Assembly: GCF_002000025.1 (NCBI RefSeq)
Contig: NZ_MUZV01000008.1
Span: 33,272-97,271, forward strand
DNA: 64,000 bases
Source: Cognaticolwellia aestuarii
GTDB lineage: Bacteria; Pseudomonadota; Gammaproteobacteria; Enterobacterales; Alteromonadaceae
Direction of reading: 5' to 3'
The position numbers and the translations under genes were made by a program. The stretch's first letter is position 1. Every line of letters starts with the position of its first letter. This document shows positions 35,414-45,127 of the stretch, piece after piece. The notes beneath the pieces are model-generated. The model worked only from the letters and a program-made list of their open reading frames with translations. It made no database searches and was not told the DNA's origin.

Positions 35414-37689
35414 TTATTGCGTTAACCGATAGCTATCAATTGATACTAACGAGTCGTTTACATTGGAGCTTAGTATTATTCGCTTTTATCGGCCTAGTGC
35501 TTACTTGTACTTTGATATATCGGCGCTTTAGCGCTAAAAGCCAGGGTAATGAGCAACAGGTAACTTATTGGAGTTTATCAGAAAAAGGTCGTTTTTCTTT
35601 ATTGATATTGGCCAACACACTTGCTTTTATCAGTGTTTTACTGTTCATTCTACCTGTGCAGGTAAAAGTGGATACGCCAGCGTACGATGTTTTACTTACC
35701 GCGGGTTTTAACAAGTCGACATCAGCAGATGGCTTTAATCTGATTGACCTAGATAGTGAGCAAGTAAAGCAACAATTAGGCTCAGCGCAACATATTTGGT
35801 TACTGGCGCAAGCTGACGATTCAACGATAAACCTAAACAGTAAAAAACCGTTATATCAGTGGCTATTAAAATATTATCAAGACAAAGTTATTGTGGTTAA
35901 CTCCATTTCAGAATTAACAGAGCTTTGGCAAACCAAGCCTACTCACCAAGGTAATGAGTGGCAAGCACAAGTTGACTCAATAACTTATCCTGCACCGTTA
36001 ACCCTAACTATCATGGGGGATGGCTTAACAACTGAGCAATGGCAGCATTTAATCAATTTTAAGCACCAGAAAAATCCTCAAGAAGCCGCCGATTTATTGC
36101 CGAGTAGTTTATCTGGCAATCTACCCGGCAATGTTTCGCCTAAGCCACTGAAATTTAATTTCTTTGCCAGTAAAAAACAACTTGGGTTAATTGACTTGCA
36201 ATGGCAGCGAGAATTAGTTTTAGGGCAAGCCCTGACGGTCACTGGCCGCTTGCAGCAAGCGAAAGAAAATAATCAACAATTTCAGCTGAGTCTGATGAGT
36301 AACAATCATGTTGTTGATCAGGTCAATATTACCGATAATCAAGCTTTTTCACTTAGCACAACCAGTAAAGTGTCCGGCTTATTTACCTATCAACTATTGT
36401 TAGAGCCGTTAATTGAAGGTCCTGCTAAGCACGTAAATATTGCACAGCGAGAGGTCAGTACAAATAAAACCAATAGCGCAGCAACAAATCAAGGTATAAA
36501 CAAAACCATCAATGAATATCTTGCTGTTAGCGTAATATCGGCTCAAAAACCGAAAGTCTTGATCAAACAATCAGCACCTTCATTTGAAACCAGACGTTTA
36601 AAACAGTGGCTCAAGCAAACTGATAGCCAAGTGCACATTATTAGCCAAATAAGCCAAAGTAAATGGGCTCAACAAAAAATAAATTATTTTACCGATGACA
36701 TTAATTATCAAGGTGATCAATCGCCAATAACGACTTCGCTACCAAGTCACCTTTTGACTGCAAGTTTACTAGACGAAAATGATCTGCTAATTATTGATAG
36801 TCGCATGTTACTTGCTTTAGAAGTAGCTGAAATTGAAGCCCTATATCAAGCGATAAAAAATGGCTTAGGGTTATTGATCAACGCAGACGCGACACTTTTA
36901 ACGTCAGATAAATCGCGTTTAGATAAATTAAGCCAATTACTGAATTTATTTGTGATAACTGCCGGTAACGAGTCACAGAGCCAAGTGACTGCAAATTGGC
37001 CAGCAAAACCAAATTTAGCGGTTAGTCAGCGTATATTATCACCCAGTCCCACCATTGCCATTTCACCTAAGCCAGGGCAGAGTTTAGTTGAATCAAACAG
37101 TGGGCAAATTTTAGTCGCTCAGCAACCCTTAGGTTTGGGCATGGTAGCGATATCAAGTTTAAATCAAACTTATCAGTGGCCATTACAAGCAACGCCCGCG
37201 TTATATAGTCATTATTGGCAATATTTATTCTCCAAAATTGCTCGTAGCGAAAGTCATACCCGTTGGTTAGCACCGAAGTCAACCACACTAGAACAAGTCA
37301 ATCATGAGCACAATATTTGCTTATTATCTCCACTATCAGAGGTCTATTCACCGGGCTTGAACTTAGCTTCTGAGCCATTGTCGAAGCTAAAAAAGTGTGC
37401 GCTTTTTAATGCCGATAGCAAAGGTTGGTTTGAGTTTCAGGTTTTTAATGCAGCGCAAGCGTTACTTGCCACACAAGCACGTTATTTTTATCATGAAGCT
37501 GACTTTTTAGCATGGCAACAAGCTAATAAGCATCAAATCAGTCAACAATACGCACTACCATTTTCGCAAACTGATTTTGCCGTTAACCCTGTCATGAGCT
37601 ACCAAGCGGCAAATAAGCACTACTTTTGGTTACTGATGTTTATTTCGATGTCACTGCTTTGGATAGAGCGTAAGTGGCAATCAGGCTAG
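35410..37689 (+). CDS. large membrane protein with GATase-like domain
   Basis: 759 residues, GTG start overlapping the previous stop (GTGA). Two N-terminal membrane helices (about 16-36 and 64-84) and one C-terminal helix ('HYFWLLMFISMSLLWIERKW') anchor a large periplasmic part. Residues about 375-510 ('PKVLIKQSAPSFETRRLKQW', 'DLLIIDSRMLLALEVAEIEA', 'KNGLGLLINAD') resemble the glutamine-amidotransferase-like fold common in such clusters, without a catalytic cysteine that I can see. Last gene of the cluster. It ends 24 bases from the convergent MFS gene. Confidence 0.65.
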   Translation: MIIALTDSYQLILTSRLHWSLVLFAFIGLVLTCTLIYRRFSAKSQGNEQQVTYWSLSEKGRFSLLILANTLAFISVLLFILPVQVKVDTPAYDVLLTAGFNKSTSADGFNLIDLDSEQVKQQLGSAQHIWLLAQADDSTINLNSKKPLYQWLLKYYQDKVIVVNSISELTELWQTKPTHQGNEWQAQVDSITYPAPLTLTIMGDGLTTEQWQHLINFKHQKNPQEAADLLPSSLSGNLPGNVSPKPLKFNFFASKKQLGLIDLQWQRELVLGQALTVTGRLQQAKENNQQFQLSLMSNNHVVDQVNITDNQAFSLSTTSKVSGLFTYQLLLEPLIEGPAKHVNIAQREVSTNKTNSAATNQGINKTINEYLAVSVISAQKPKVLIKQSAPSFETRRLKQWLKQTDSQVHIISQISQSKWAQQKINYFTDDINYQGDQSPITTSLPSHLLTASLLDENDLLIIDSRMLLALEVAEIEALYQAIKNGLGLLINADATLLTSDKSRLDKLSQLLNLFVITAGNESQSQVTANWPAKPNLAVSQRILSPSPTIAISPKPGQSLVESNSGQILVAQQPLGLGMVAISSLNQTYQWPLQATPALYSHYWQYLFSKIARSESHTRWLAPKSTTLEQVNHEHNICLLSPLSEVYSPGLNLASEPLSKLKKCALFNADSKGWFEFQVFNAAQALLATQARYFYHEADFLAWQQANKHQISQQYALPFSQTDFAVNPVMSYQAANKHYFWLLMFISMSLLWIERKWQSG

Positions 37690-37713
37690 GTTTTATGATA
37701 CTTGCCATTAAAC

Positions 37714-38970
37714 TTAGCGAATATCATCTTGGCTATAATTAAAATCAATGGCGGCAATAATCAGTAAAATCGCACCAAATATAATAGCCCAATGAGCACC
37801 AAATAACGCGAGCACACTACCGACTAAGGCAATAAGTACATTTGCTAAACTAAATACAGTCGTAATTAAGCCCATGAGTTGACCTTGCTCAATATTGTGA
37901 TACTGCTCAGAAATATAGACCGGTAGTAAGCCATTAAAAATAGCGATAGCGACACCTGTTAGCGCGTAAATAGGCCAAACTGCAGTGGCTGATAATAATG
38001 GGTGTAGGAAAAAAAGTAGCGCCATTAATACCATACCAACAATTGCACCCAACTTTAAACCGAGTAAGTATTTCAATTGTTTAACAAAAAATACACTGGT
38101 GATGGTCATAAACAAGGTTAATACTACGGTTATATAGCCAATGTCGGGACTTGAAAAGTCGAACTTTTCCACTAGCCAAACGGGGTAAAACTCATAGTAT
38201 GCATTTAGGCCCAGGGTCGCGAGTAAATAAATGAGAAATATACGTCTGATTTGTTTATTAGCCAGTAAGGCGAATGAGTTTTGTTTACTAAAAAGTTGTC
38301 TAAACTTGACTGTTGGCTCTTTTGAGCTTAATTCATCAGATGGTAAAACACGGGTAACACTTAATAGTGCAATCACCAGAGCCGCAGCAGCGAAGTAGAA
38401 AACCGTATCTAGCCCATATACCGCGAGCAAACCACCCGCAAGAGGGCCGAGCAACCAACCTAAATAACTGGTGGCATTAACTAAGTTGAAAGTATAGGTT
38501 TTATCTAATGTCGGTGATAAATCAACGGCGATAGCTTTAGCGATACTGATATTGCCAGAAAAAATACCGGTAATAAATCGAGCCAGAACTAATAATAAGA
38601 AACTCTCGGCGATAACAGCCAGTGCTGATAATATATAGCCGATAACGGTTAATACTAAAGTAATTATTAAGGTTTTCTTTCGGCCATAGATACCAGAAGC
38701 AGCACCTAAAACTGAACTACCGAAAATAACCCCTAATGGATAAATAGCTAAGATAATGCCTAACAGAATTTTACTAGGTAAATCAGCAAATGTGGTTAAT
38801 GCACTTACTTCATTAAGAAAAAGCGGTGCTAATATTGGGTAAGGTAAAGCAATGCCAGCACTACTAAATAGCACCACCAGCATAACAGAAAACAAAGATT
38901 TTTTTGCTTTTATTACTTCTGCACTTGGCTTGTTACTTGGTGAGTTTTCCAGTTTAGCAGCGTGATTCAT
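37714..38970 (-). CDS. MFS transporter
   Basis: 418 residues with twelve predicted membrane helices. The loop 2-3 motif A appears as 'GAASGIYGRKKTLI' and the fourth-helix region has 'LARFITGIFSGN'. This is the DHA1-type drug/proton antiporter layout; no substrate can be assigned. It has its own promoter and is divergent from the RstA-like regulator. Confidence 0.88.
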   Translation of the reverse strand: MNHAAKLENSPSNKPSAEVIKAKKSLFSVMLVVLFSSAGIALPYPILAPLFLNEVSALTTFADLPSKILLGIILAIYPLGVIFGSSVLGAASGIYGRKKTLIITLVLTVIGYILSALAVIAESFLLLVLARFITGIFSGNISIAKAIAVDLSPTLDKTYTFNLVNATSYLGWLLGPLAGGLLAVYGLDTVFYFAAAALVIALLSVTRVLPSDELSSKEPTVKFRQLFSKQNSFALLANKQIRRIFLIYLLATLGLNAYYEFYPVWLVEKFDFSSPDIGYITVVLTLFMTITSVFFVKQLKYLLGLKLGAIVGMVLMALLFFLHPLLSATAVWPIYALTGVAIAIFNGLLPVYISEQYHNIEQGQLMGLITTVFSLANVLIALVGSVLALFGAHWAIIFGAILLIIAAIDFNYSQDDIR

Positions 38971-39336
38971 AGCCGTTTATATTTCAATTTTTTTTCGAAT
39001 CGATATACTAAATCTAGCGTATTTTTAAGTAAAGTTTTATGTTTATATAATGTTGTGAAAATAGATAATTATCCACTATTTTCAGAAAAAGGTAATAAAA
39101 CTCAAGTTGTTAGCAGGAGTGTAATTAAGTGTAATCGCTGGGTAATAAGTTGTACTATTGCAGTAACACCTTGTACATAGCGTTGTTAATTAATAATAAA
39201 CATTTTAAGCTAATGTCATTAGAGTCATTCATACTTTCAATGGTCGTTATTTATTGGCTAAAGTAAACGTTGAACTGTGTTGAGCATACGACCATAAAAT
39301 TGTTGTTAAAACAGCATATTAAAGTAGGAGAAATTA
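38971..39336. other. promoter region between MFS and two-component genes
   Basis: 366 AT-rich bases between divergent genes. Short translated frames here have no ribosome sites or protein-like composition. A good GTAGGAGA site precedes the regulator start. Confidence 0.4.
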
Positions 39337-40053
39337 ATGTCAGATAATAATTCGTCAGTAAAAAAGATATTACTTGTTGAAGATGACCGCCAGTTGTCAG
39401 ATCTCGTCACTGAGTTTTTAGAAAGTGAAGGCTATCACGTTAAGCAAGAGTTTAGAGGTGATACAGTTGAAAAGCGCGTTGATAAATTTGTTCCAGACTT
39501 GATCATTTTAGACATCATGTTACCAGGAAAAGATGGCTTTGCTGTTTGTAAAGATCTGCGTCCTGACTTTAAAGGACCTATTTTAATGTTGACAGCCAAA
39601 GGCACTGATTTTGATCAAGTCTTGGGCCTAGAAATTGGCGCTGATGACTATGTTATTAAACCGGTTGAACCAAGAGTACTTCTTGCTCGTGTTAATGCGC
39701 TGTTACGTCGCGGTCAGTTACCGACAGACGGTAAAGAAAATGCTGAAATAGATTGCGGTAACTTACATATTAGTCGCGGCTCAAGGCAAGTTACTTTGCA
39801 CGGTGAAAATATTGATCTTACGAGTCAAGAGTTTGATTTATTGTGGTTATTGGCGAGTCGTTCAGGCGAAGTGCAAAATCGTGATTATATTTATAAATCG
39901 GTTGTTGGGCGTGAATATGACGGCATGGATCGTAGTGTTGATGTTCGTATCTCACGCTTACGCAAAAAATTGCATGATAGTAATGAAACGCCATTTCGTA
40001 TCAAAACTATTTGGGGCCAAGGCTATTTATTCGTACCAGACGCATGGAGCTAA
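39337..40053 (+). CDS. OmpR-family response regulator (RstA-like)
   Basis: 238 residues: receiver domain with acidic pair D16/D17, phospho-acceptor D59 ('LIILDIMLPG') and K in 'DDYVIKPVEP'. A winged-helix DNA-binding domain follows ('LTSQEFDLLWLLASRSGEVQ', 'RSVDVRISRLRKKL', 'TIWGQGYLFVP'). Closest in style to RstA. It is paired with the kinase 76 bases downstream. The signal is unknown. Confidence 0.9.
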   Translation: MSDNNSSVKKILLVEDDRQLSDLVTEFLESEGYHVKQEFRGDTVEKRVDKFVPDLIILDIMLPGKDGFAVCKDLRPDFKGPILMLTAKGTDFDQVLGLEIGADDYVIKPVEPRVLLARVNALLRRGQLPTDGKENAEIDCGNLHISRGSRQVTLHGENIDLTSQEFDLLWLLASRSGEVQNRDYIYKSVVGREYDGMDRSVDVRISRLRKKLHDSNETPFRIKTIWGQGYLFVPDAWS

Positions 40054-40129
40054 GCATCATTATTCTGTTCAAACTGGTGGGTTGCAATAGCAACTCATCG
40101 GCCTTTATTTCTTCTTTTTAGGCACTTTA

Positions 40130-41422
40130 ATGAAACTCGGTCGCTCATTTTTTAGTTTATACTTTCTGATCATCTCTATTTTTATTATCTTTTCTTGGAT
40201 GCTTGATGAAGTTTGGAGTTCTTATCTTGAACAAGATATAGAATCATACACGGGTTATAAAAGTATGCTGCTGGCACTCTCCAATTATGTAGAGAAGCAC
40301 CCTCAAGATGAATGGCAAGAAATTATTGCTGGGGCGGCAGAGCAATGGCAGTTACCATTAAAACTAATGTCTCAACAGCAAGTTAATGAGATAAGTCACC
40401 ACAAACATGATGTCATCAGTGAAAACAATACCCATATTTATTATGATGATGACGCAGTCGAAATTCACCACGTGATTAATAACACAGCAACGGTCATAGT
40501 ATTAGGGCCAGCAAAAATGCCAACCAGACCCCGTATGGAAGCATTAATTCGTGTTATTTTACTCGCCACATTAGCTTGTTTATTATTTTTTTGGTTACGA
40601 CCACTTTCTCGTGACTTAGATCAGTTACGAAAAACAGCGATTGAATTTGGTCAAGAAAGTTTTGACGTAGTTGCGCCACAAGCAAGATCGACAATGACCG
40701 AGCCAATGGTGACCGCTTTCAATACGATGGCGAGCCGGATTAAGCGCTTAATAGATGCCCACAAAGAATTATCGACAGCAGTTGCTCATGAATTACGCAC
40801 GCCTTTGGCGCGCTCTAAGTTTGCTTTACAGATGCTTGCTTGTACCGATGATAAAGTGAAGCAAGAAAAATATCGCACAGCTATTAGCAAAGATATTTGC
40901 GAGCTAGAACAATTAATTAGTGAAATGCTCATTTATGCAAGTTTTGATAATGAAAAACCAACCCTGAACTTCTTTGAAGAGTCGCTGGTTGAGATTGTTG
41001 AAAAGCAGGTGAGTAATTATCAACAATTTGAACAAAAGTTTACCGTTACCAACCTGATGGGTAATACAAAAGTAGAAGCAGATCGACATTTTATTAGCCG
41101 AGCTCTAAATAATTATATTTCTAATGCAATAAAATATGGCAACGGTGAAATCGATATAACGATTATGCAAGAGCAAGATCATTGTCAGATACGTGTTACT
41201 GATAATGGTGGTGGCGTTAATGATGATTTTAAATGCACTATCTTTGATGCTTTCTCACGTGGTGACACTTCGCGCAATAGAGAAACTGGTGGCTTTGGTT
41301 TAGGCTTAGCAATTGTTTGTCGGATAATGGAATGGCATGGGGGAAGTGCTTCAGTTATTGACAGTGAACAGGGCGGTGCAAGCTTTATTCTAAGCTGGCC
41401 AATTAAGCATGTTGCTAGTTAG
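40130..41422 (+). CDS. sensor histidine kinase (RstB-like)
   Basis: 430 residues: membrane helix about 8-27, a periplasmic sensor of about 110 residues, a second helix about 138-158, a HAMP region, the dimerisation box with H220 in 'AVAHELRTPLARSKF', and an ATPase domain with 'NYISNAIKYGNGE', 'VTDNGGGV' and 'GFGLGLAIV'. The short sensor and overall layout match RstB. It pairs with the upstream regulator. Confidence 0.9.
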   Translation: MKLGRSFFSLYFLIISIFIIFSWMLDEVWSSYLEQDIESYTGYKSMLLALSNYVEKHPQDEWQEIIAGAAEQWQLPLKLMSQQQVNEISHHKHDVISENNTHIYYDDDAVEIHHVINNTATVIVLGPAKMPTRPRMEALIRVILLATLACLLFFWLRPLSRDLDQLRKTAIEFGQESFDVVAPQARSTMTEPMVTAFNTMASRIKRLIDAHKELSTAVAHELRTPLARSKFALQMLACTDDKVKQEKYRTAISKDICELEQLISEMLIYASFDNEKPTLNFFEESLVEIVEKQVSNYQQFEQKFTVTNLMGNTKVEADRHFISRALNNYISNAIKYGNGEIDITIMQEQDHCQIRVTDNGGGVNDDFKCTIFDAFSRGDTSRNRETGGFGLGLAIVCRIMEWHGGSASVIDSEQGGASFILSWPIKHVAS

Positions 41423-41896
41423 TAGCCGGCTCTGTAAATTCTAAGTTAGTTCATGCTAATGTTATCACACTGCTAATATTCAAAAGTGATTGAACATAGC
41501 GCGTAATGTCATCTTGCATTGCAGCTAATGTAACTGAATTATTAACAGGAGTCCTTTAAGCACTGATCAAGCTTAAAGGGCTTTTTCTTACTCTCAATTC
41601 AATTCAGTTTAGTTAAAGCCAGTTCAATTTAATTCAATTCGTAATGCTCATTAACGCAGCAATACTGAGATAAAAAACTACGAGCAAAAAAAGCGAAAGC
41701 TTGCATAATGGTATCATATGCACTTTGCGGTGGTATCTGCATGCTACCTTCAATCTCCTTCGTGGTATGAGCTGAAAAATCAGTCTTAATCATTTGTTCA
41801 CAGTCGCGCTTGAAAAGTTGAGTTTATTTTAGGCAATATTCTGTATTTATTAGAAAATTTATAAATTTTCCGCGATTAACACTAAAGTAATTTATC
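41423..41896. other. intergenic region with terminator and AT-rich repeats
   Basis: After a terminator (41550-41588) come short repeats of TTCAATT/AATTCAA (about 41590-41640) and then no recognisable feature. No coding signal. Confidence 0.4.
41550..41588 (+). terminator. terminator downstream of the RstB-like kinase
   Basis: Arms AGTCCTTTAAGC and GCTTAAAGGGCT (12 bp with one G:U) around a 9-base loop, followed by TTTTTCTT. Confidence 0.85.
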
Positions 41897-42475
41897 GTGT
41901 TGCCGATAAGGATATTATCGGTAGTAAACCAGTACATTATTTTGAAATCAGACGCTTTATCAAATGACATATTAGTGCATGAACTTCAGTTAGGCGAACA
42001 GCTTAATGAGAGTGTTCATCATGCACGCCGTGCTGATTTTGCTTTAATGATCGCTATGTTAACTGATGATGTTAGAGCTCATAGCCAGTTTAAATTACCA
42101 CTAAGCACTAGCGAAGAAAAAACGACTTCAACTGAGCAACTTCGTAAACTCTTTCAGTTACCGGACGAAGCACCATTAGCATTAGCTGATATTGAAGGGG
42201 TAGCAGCATTTAACCAAGCCAGCTTAGTTGAAAATCAGCAATTAGATCAACTACGTTTAGTCAATACACTTAAACCAAAACCTTTAGCATTTCGTGATGA
42301 TGCAAAATATGTCAATCAGCAGGTAATGACGAACACCAGTTTATATTGTCAGCAAAAACATCAACAGAAAAACGCAGCGCAAAGCCAACAAAGAGCTGAA
42401 TTTAACGTCAATGCATGGCTAACGGCGGTGCAAACAACGATAGTAAAATCACCACTTATGGAAGTTTATGCTTAA
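41897..42475 (+). CDS. VC2046/SO_2500-family protein
   Basis: The core 'LVHELQLGEQLNESVHHARR' type start (here 'ILVHELQ...') continues with 'RRADFALMIAMLTDDVRAHS'. It matches a conserved gammaproteobacterial family named after VC2046 and SO_2500, with no known function. The start is uncertain: a GTG at 41897 (weak AAAGTAA upstream) gives 192 residues, while a TTG at 42942 minus 1000 (that is 41942) gives 177 and fits the family better. Its stop shares bases with the stop of the convergent YchJ-like gene. Confidence 0.75.
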   Translation: MLPIRILSVVNQYIILKSDALSNDILVHELQLGEQLNESVHHARRADFALMIAMLTDDVRAHSQFKLPLSTSEEKTTSTEQLRKLFQLPDEAPLALADIEGVAAFNQASLVENQQLDQLRLVNTLKPKPLAFRDDAKYVNQQVMTNTSLYCQQKHQQKNAAQSQQRAEFNVNAWLTAVQTTIVKSPLMEVYA

Positions 42476-42960
42476 AGGTTTTTTGCACAACACTGTTTAA
42501 ACTTTTTTTTGCTACCACAAAAGCAATGTTCATTGCGTTTCGGTTTTTGTAAAGCTTGGCTGTCAGATACGTCACCATCAAGATAGCGCCAAAGACCCTG
42601 TTCCATAATAAAATTAGATGTTTCTCGCATGTGCCAAATTTGCCCTTGATGCTGATAAAAGGCTGAAAACTCGACTTGCGCATTTTGATGGTTAGCGAGG
42701 TCTTTTTCAAAATCGCTGACTTGATGAATCTCAAGTTTTAACCAATGTGTTTGCTCTGCCCATAAAGCGATATCGTCAATAGTTTGTTCGGCTTGGCTAG
42801 CACTAGCGTAAGTCATAAAAATGTATTTAGCTTGCCCAGTAGCATAGGCGCTGTAGCGCGATCGCATTAGCTGTTCAGGGGATGAGGCTGGTTTTTCTAC
42901 CAAGATAATCGCTTGGCAACATTGAGAATAGGCTCGTTCGGAGCCGCAGGGACACAACAT
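42472..42960 (-). CDS. YchJ-like SEC-C motif protein
   Basis: The ATG at 42960 gives 162 residues starting 'MLCPCGSERAYSQCC'. It has zinc-binding SEC-C motifs at both ends (N-terminal CxCx8CC, C-terminal 'CFCGSKKKFKQCC') around an NTF2-like middle ('PEQLMRSRYSAYATG'). This is the YchJ/UPF0225 family, function unknown. The last 4 bases overlap the convergent neighbour. Confidence 0.9.
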   Translation of the reverse strand: MLCPCGSERAYSQCCQAIILVEKPASSPEQLMRSRYSAYATGQAKYIFMTYASASQAEQTIDDIALWAEQTHWLKLEIHQVSDFEKDLANHQNAQVEFSAFYQHQGQIWHMRETSNFIMEQGLWRYLDGDVSDSQALQKPKRNEHCFCGSKKKFKQCCAKNL

Positions 42961-43102
42961 TAAGATCACCAATTAAAAACAATAGCCTAGTTTATCACAA
43001 ATGCAGTTGGCCATTGAATAGTTTACTTGATGTAAACTCACTCATTGTGTTTGTAAAATAATCAGTTAATTACAATGATAACAGTATTTAACCAAAGTAA
43101 GC

Positions 43103-43570
43103 TTAATGTAATTGCTTTAGTTGCTGTGCTGTTTTTTGCAACAAAATACAGTGCGTTTCTCCTAAAGCAGCGCAGTGAGATATTTCCTTTAGTTGCGCTT
43201 CATTATAATGAGCGTTAGAGAGAATCATCGCTGAGCACGTACCTTTAAGTAAAGTATTTTTAATATGGTCTAAACTAACATTAACCTTACTAGCATTAAC
43301 TTTTAAAATTCTTTCGGGGTTAATTTTACCCATAATAGATAATTGCTCTAATGAGTCATTTTCAGGGTTGATCATTAAAATCCACTTGTGATCATTATGA
43401 TGGTTTTGACAAATATTTTGATAATGTGTAGATAAATCATAAGCATTGTTTACCTCGATAATATTACACCAATGACTAGATACGCCACTTTGACTCGGTT
43501 TTTTAATCGTAGAGTTTATAGCTAAGTTGTTGTTATCTAGTTTTAAATTTATTTTATTGATGTTAATCAT
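43103..43570 (-). CDS. sulA: SOS cell-division inhibitor SulA
   Basis: I chose the ATG at 43570 (155 residues) because a GAGGTAAG ribosome site and a LexA box lie just upstream. The longer in-frame extension would run through that operator. The C-terminal 90 residues align with E. coli SulA: 'HKWILMINPENDSLEQLSIM', 'INPERILKVNASKV', 'LKGTCSAMILSNAHYNEAQL'. SulA binds FtsZ and stops septation during DNA damage. The gene is not next to lexA here, so the operator is the main contextual support. Confidence 0.82.
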   Translation of the reverse strand: MININKINLKLDNNNLAINSTIKKPSQSGVSSHWCNIIEVNNAYDLSTHYQNICQNHHNDHKWILMINPENDSLEQLSIMGKINPERILKVNASKVNVSLDHIKNTLLKGTCSAMILSNAHYNEAQLKEISHCAALGETHCILLQKTAQQLKQLH

Positions 43571-43582
43571 TGTACTTACCTC

Positions 43583-43610
43583 GATATACTGTATGAATGT
43601 ACAGTATATC
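43583..43610 (-). promoter_or_regulatory. LexA box (SOS operator) of sulA
   Basis: A perfect palindrome with 10-bp arms (GATATACTGT / ACAGTATATC) around 8 bases gives the LexA core CTGT-N8-ACAG. It overlaps a -10-like TATACT with a TTGAAA -35 (43624-43629, spacing 15) and ends one base before the ribosome site. This is a textbook gammaproteobacterial SOS operator. Confidence 0.95.
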
Positions 43611-43945
43611 GGTTTTGTTGCTATTTCAAGCATTATTTCAATATTTTTATTTCTGTATCGAAATCGATAACTTGAATAAAAGCTGAAATACATAGCGCGC
43701 TTATTGATCACGTCAAGATAGGCTTTCTGTCATTTTTTCATCAATAGTTGTTGTTCATTGCGGCCTATAACATGGAGGGCTGAATTTATTTTCGGTAATT
43801 TCTTAACTTAATTTAACTTGGCTTAACTGAACTGAACTGAACTGAACTTAAGTAAACGTTAAGAATTAACCGCTATTGTATTGAGTAACCTGACGATTGA
43901 CGCACCATGACACCCTAGGCGTTTACATAGCGTTTTAAATTTGAA
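43611..43945. other. intergenic region between sulA and TPR gene
   Basis: It holds the two divergent promoters and a short tandem repeat of GAACT units (43824-43848). No coding or RNA signal was found. Confidence 0.4.
43824..43848 (+). repeat. five-base tandem repeat (GAACT)
   Basis: About five tandem units of ACTGA/GAACT lie roughly 100 bases before the TPR gene. A pentanucleotide run of this kind can vary in length by slippage. Confidence 0.75.
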
Positions 43946-44680
43946 ATGCATATGACTGAGAAAGCCATGAATGATTTACCATGCGATTTAGAGCATGTAG
44001 CTAAAACTAATAAAAGTATCGTGCCTACTGTCGCTTATTTGATGATTTTAATAAGCTATCTTTTTAGTCATGTCGTTGCAGCAAAGAGTATTGATGCACA
44101 ACTGCAACAACTCAATGATAAATGGGCTCGTACCCATTTTGAATTAAATGGTCAGCACCAAACCAATGCTTTCGTTGAGCTTATTGAGCAGGTTGATATG
44201 CTCACCTTTAATCATCCAATGCAAGCTGATGCTTGGGCCTGGAGTGGTATGATTAAATCAACCTTTGCCCAGGTGAGCCATAGTTTAGTGGCTTTGTATT
44301 ATATAAAAGCCGCTAAAAAAGATTTTGAACATGCCATTGAGTTAAATGCAAATGCATTGACAGGTACCGTGTATAGCCATTTAGGTATGCTTTATCATAA
44401 AGCACCTATCTGGCCTATTGCTTTTGGCGATGACGATATTGCCGAAATTTTGCTCAAAAAAGCGCTAGTTAATGCAGCTAATAATAAGCTCAGTAATTTA
44501 TTTTATGCACAATACCTATTTAACGAGCGCCGATACCACCATGCTAAAAAACACTTACTAATCGCTAAACAAATACCGCTGCGGACTGATTGCTTGATTG
44601 AGGATAAGCATCGTCAAAGTGATGTTGAGTTATTATTAGCTCAGGTAGAGAAAATTATCGCTAGAGAGCCTAAACGCTAA
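43946..44680 (+). CDS. exported TPR-like protein
   Basis: 244 residues. A hydrophobic segment (about residues 26-46, ending 'FSHVVAA-K') looks like a signal peptide after an unusually long N-terminus, so the true start may be further in. The mature part has TPR-type helices ('ADAWAWSGMIKSTF', 'AKKDFEHAIELNANAL', 'LGMLYHKAPIWPIAFGDDDI', 'YAQYLFNERRYHHAKKHL') like TRAP-associated TatT proteins. It lies 447 bases before a two-component pair and metal-transport genes and may belong to that system. Confidence 0.7.
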   Translation: MHMTEKAMNDLPCDLEHVAKTNKSIVPTVAYLMILISYLFSHVVAAKSIDAQLQQLNDKWARTHFELNGQHQTNAFVELIEQVDMLTFNHPMQADAWAWSGMIKSTFAQVSHSLVALYYIKAAKKDFEHAIELNANALTGTVYSHLGMLYHKAPIWPIAFGDDDIAEILLKKALVNAANNKLSNLFYAQYLFNERRYHHAKKHLLIAKQIPLRTDCLIEDKHRQSDVELLLAQVEKIIAREPKR

Positions 44681-45127
44681 ATTTTTAGTCGTCACTAAAT
44701 TATTTCGTATTAAGGGAAAGTGAACGGATAAATTTCTTGGTTATTAGCTTGGTTATTAGTTTAGCTCTCGGGCTTGATACTTACTGATTTTAATTGCGCT
44801 AAAGTAGGTTAGATAGTCATGTTTGTCGGCGGGTAATGTAACAGAAAAAATATAATTACGTTGTTTGGTAAATAGATTACTGAAAATTAAGGCTTTATAG
44901 GGCTATATTTTACCTCTATTATCATCAGTTGAGGTTATAATATATCTCATATTACTCGCTAGCAAATTTTGTGCTGTGAACATCATTATGACAAGGTGCA
45001 AGCGCTTAGCTTGATGATGAGCTATGACTTCATCAGCTGTTTTTCAATTATTTCGCGAGACTGAACACTCGTTAAAACAAGTAAGTTAATTAACTTAATT
45101 AAGTCAACAAGGTTTTAAGATAATCAT
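44681..45127. other. 447-base gap before two-component genes
   Basis: AT-rich, no open frame. Just before the regulator there is a run of TTAATTAA-type palindromic sequence (about 45086-45104). The promoter of the metal operon should be here. Confidence 0.4.

Noticed and set aside
43571..43711. Longer N-terminus for SulA
   Set aside because: It would translate through the LexA operator and promoter, and the extra residues do not match the family. The ATG at 43570 has the ribosome site.
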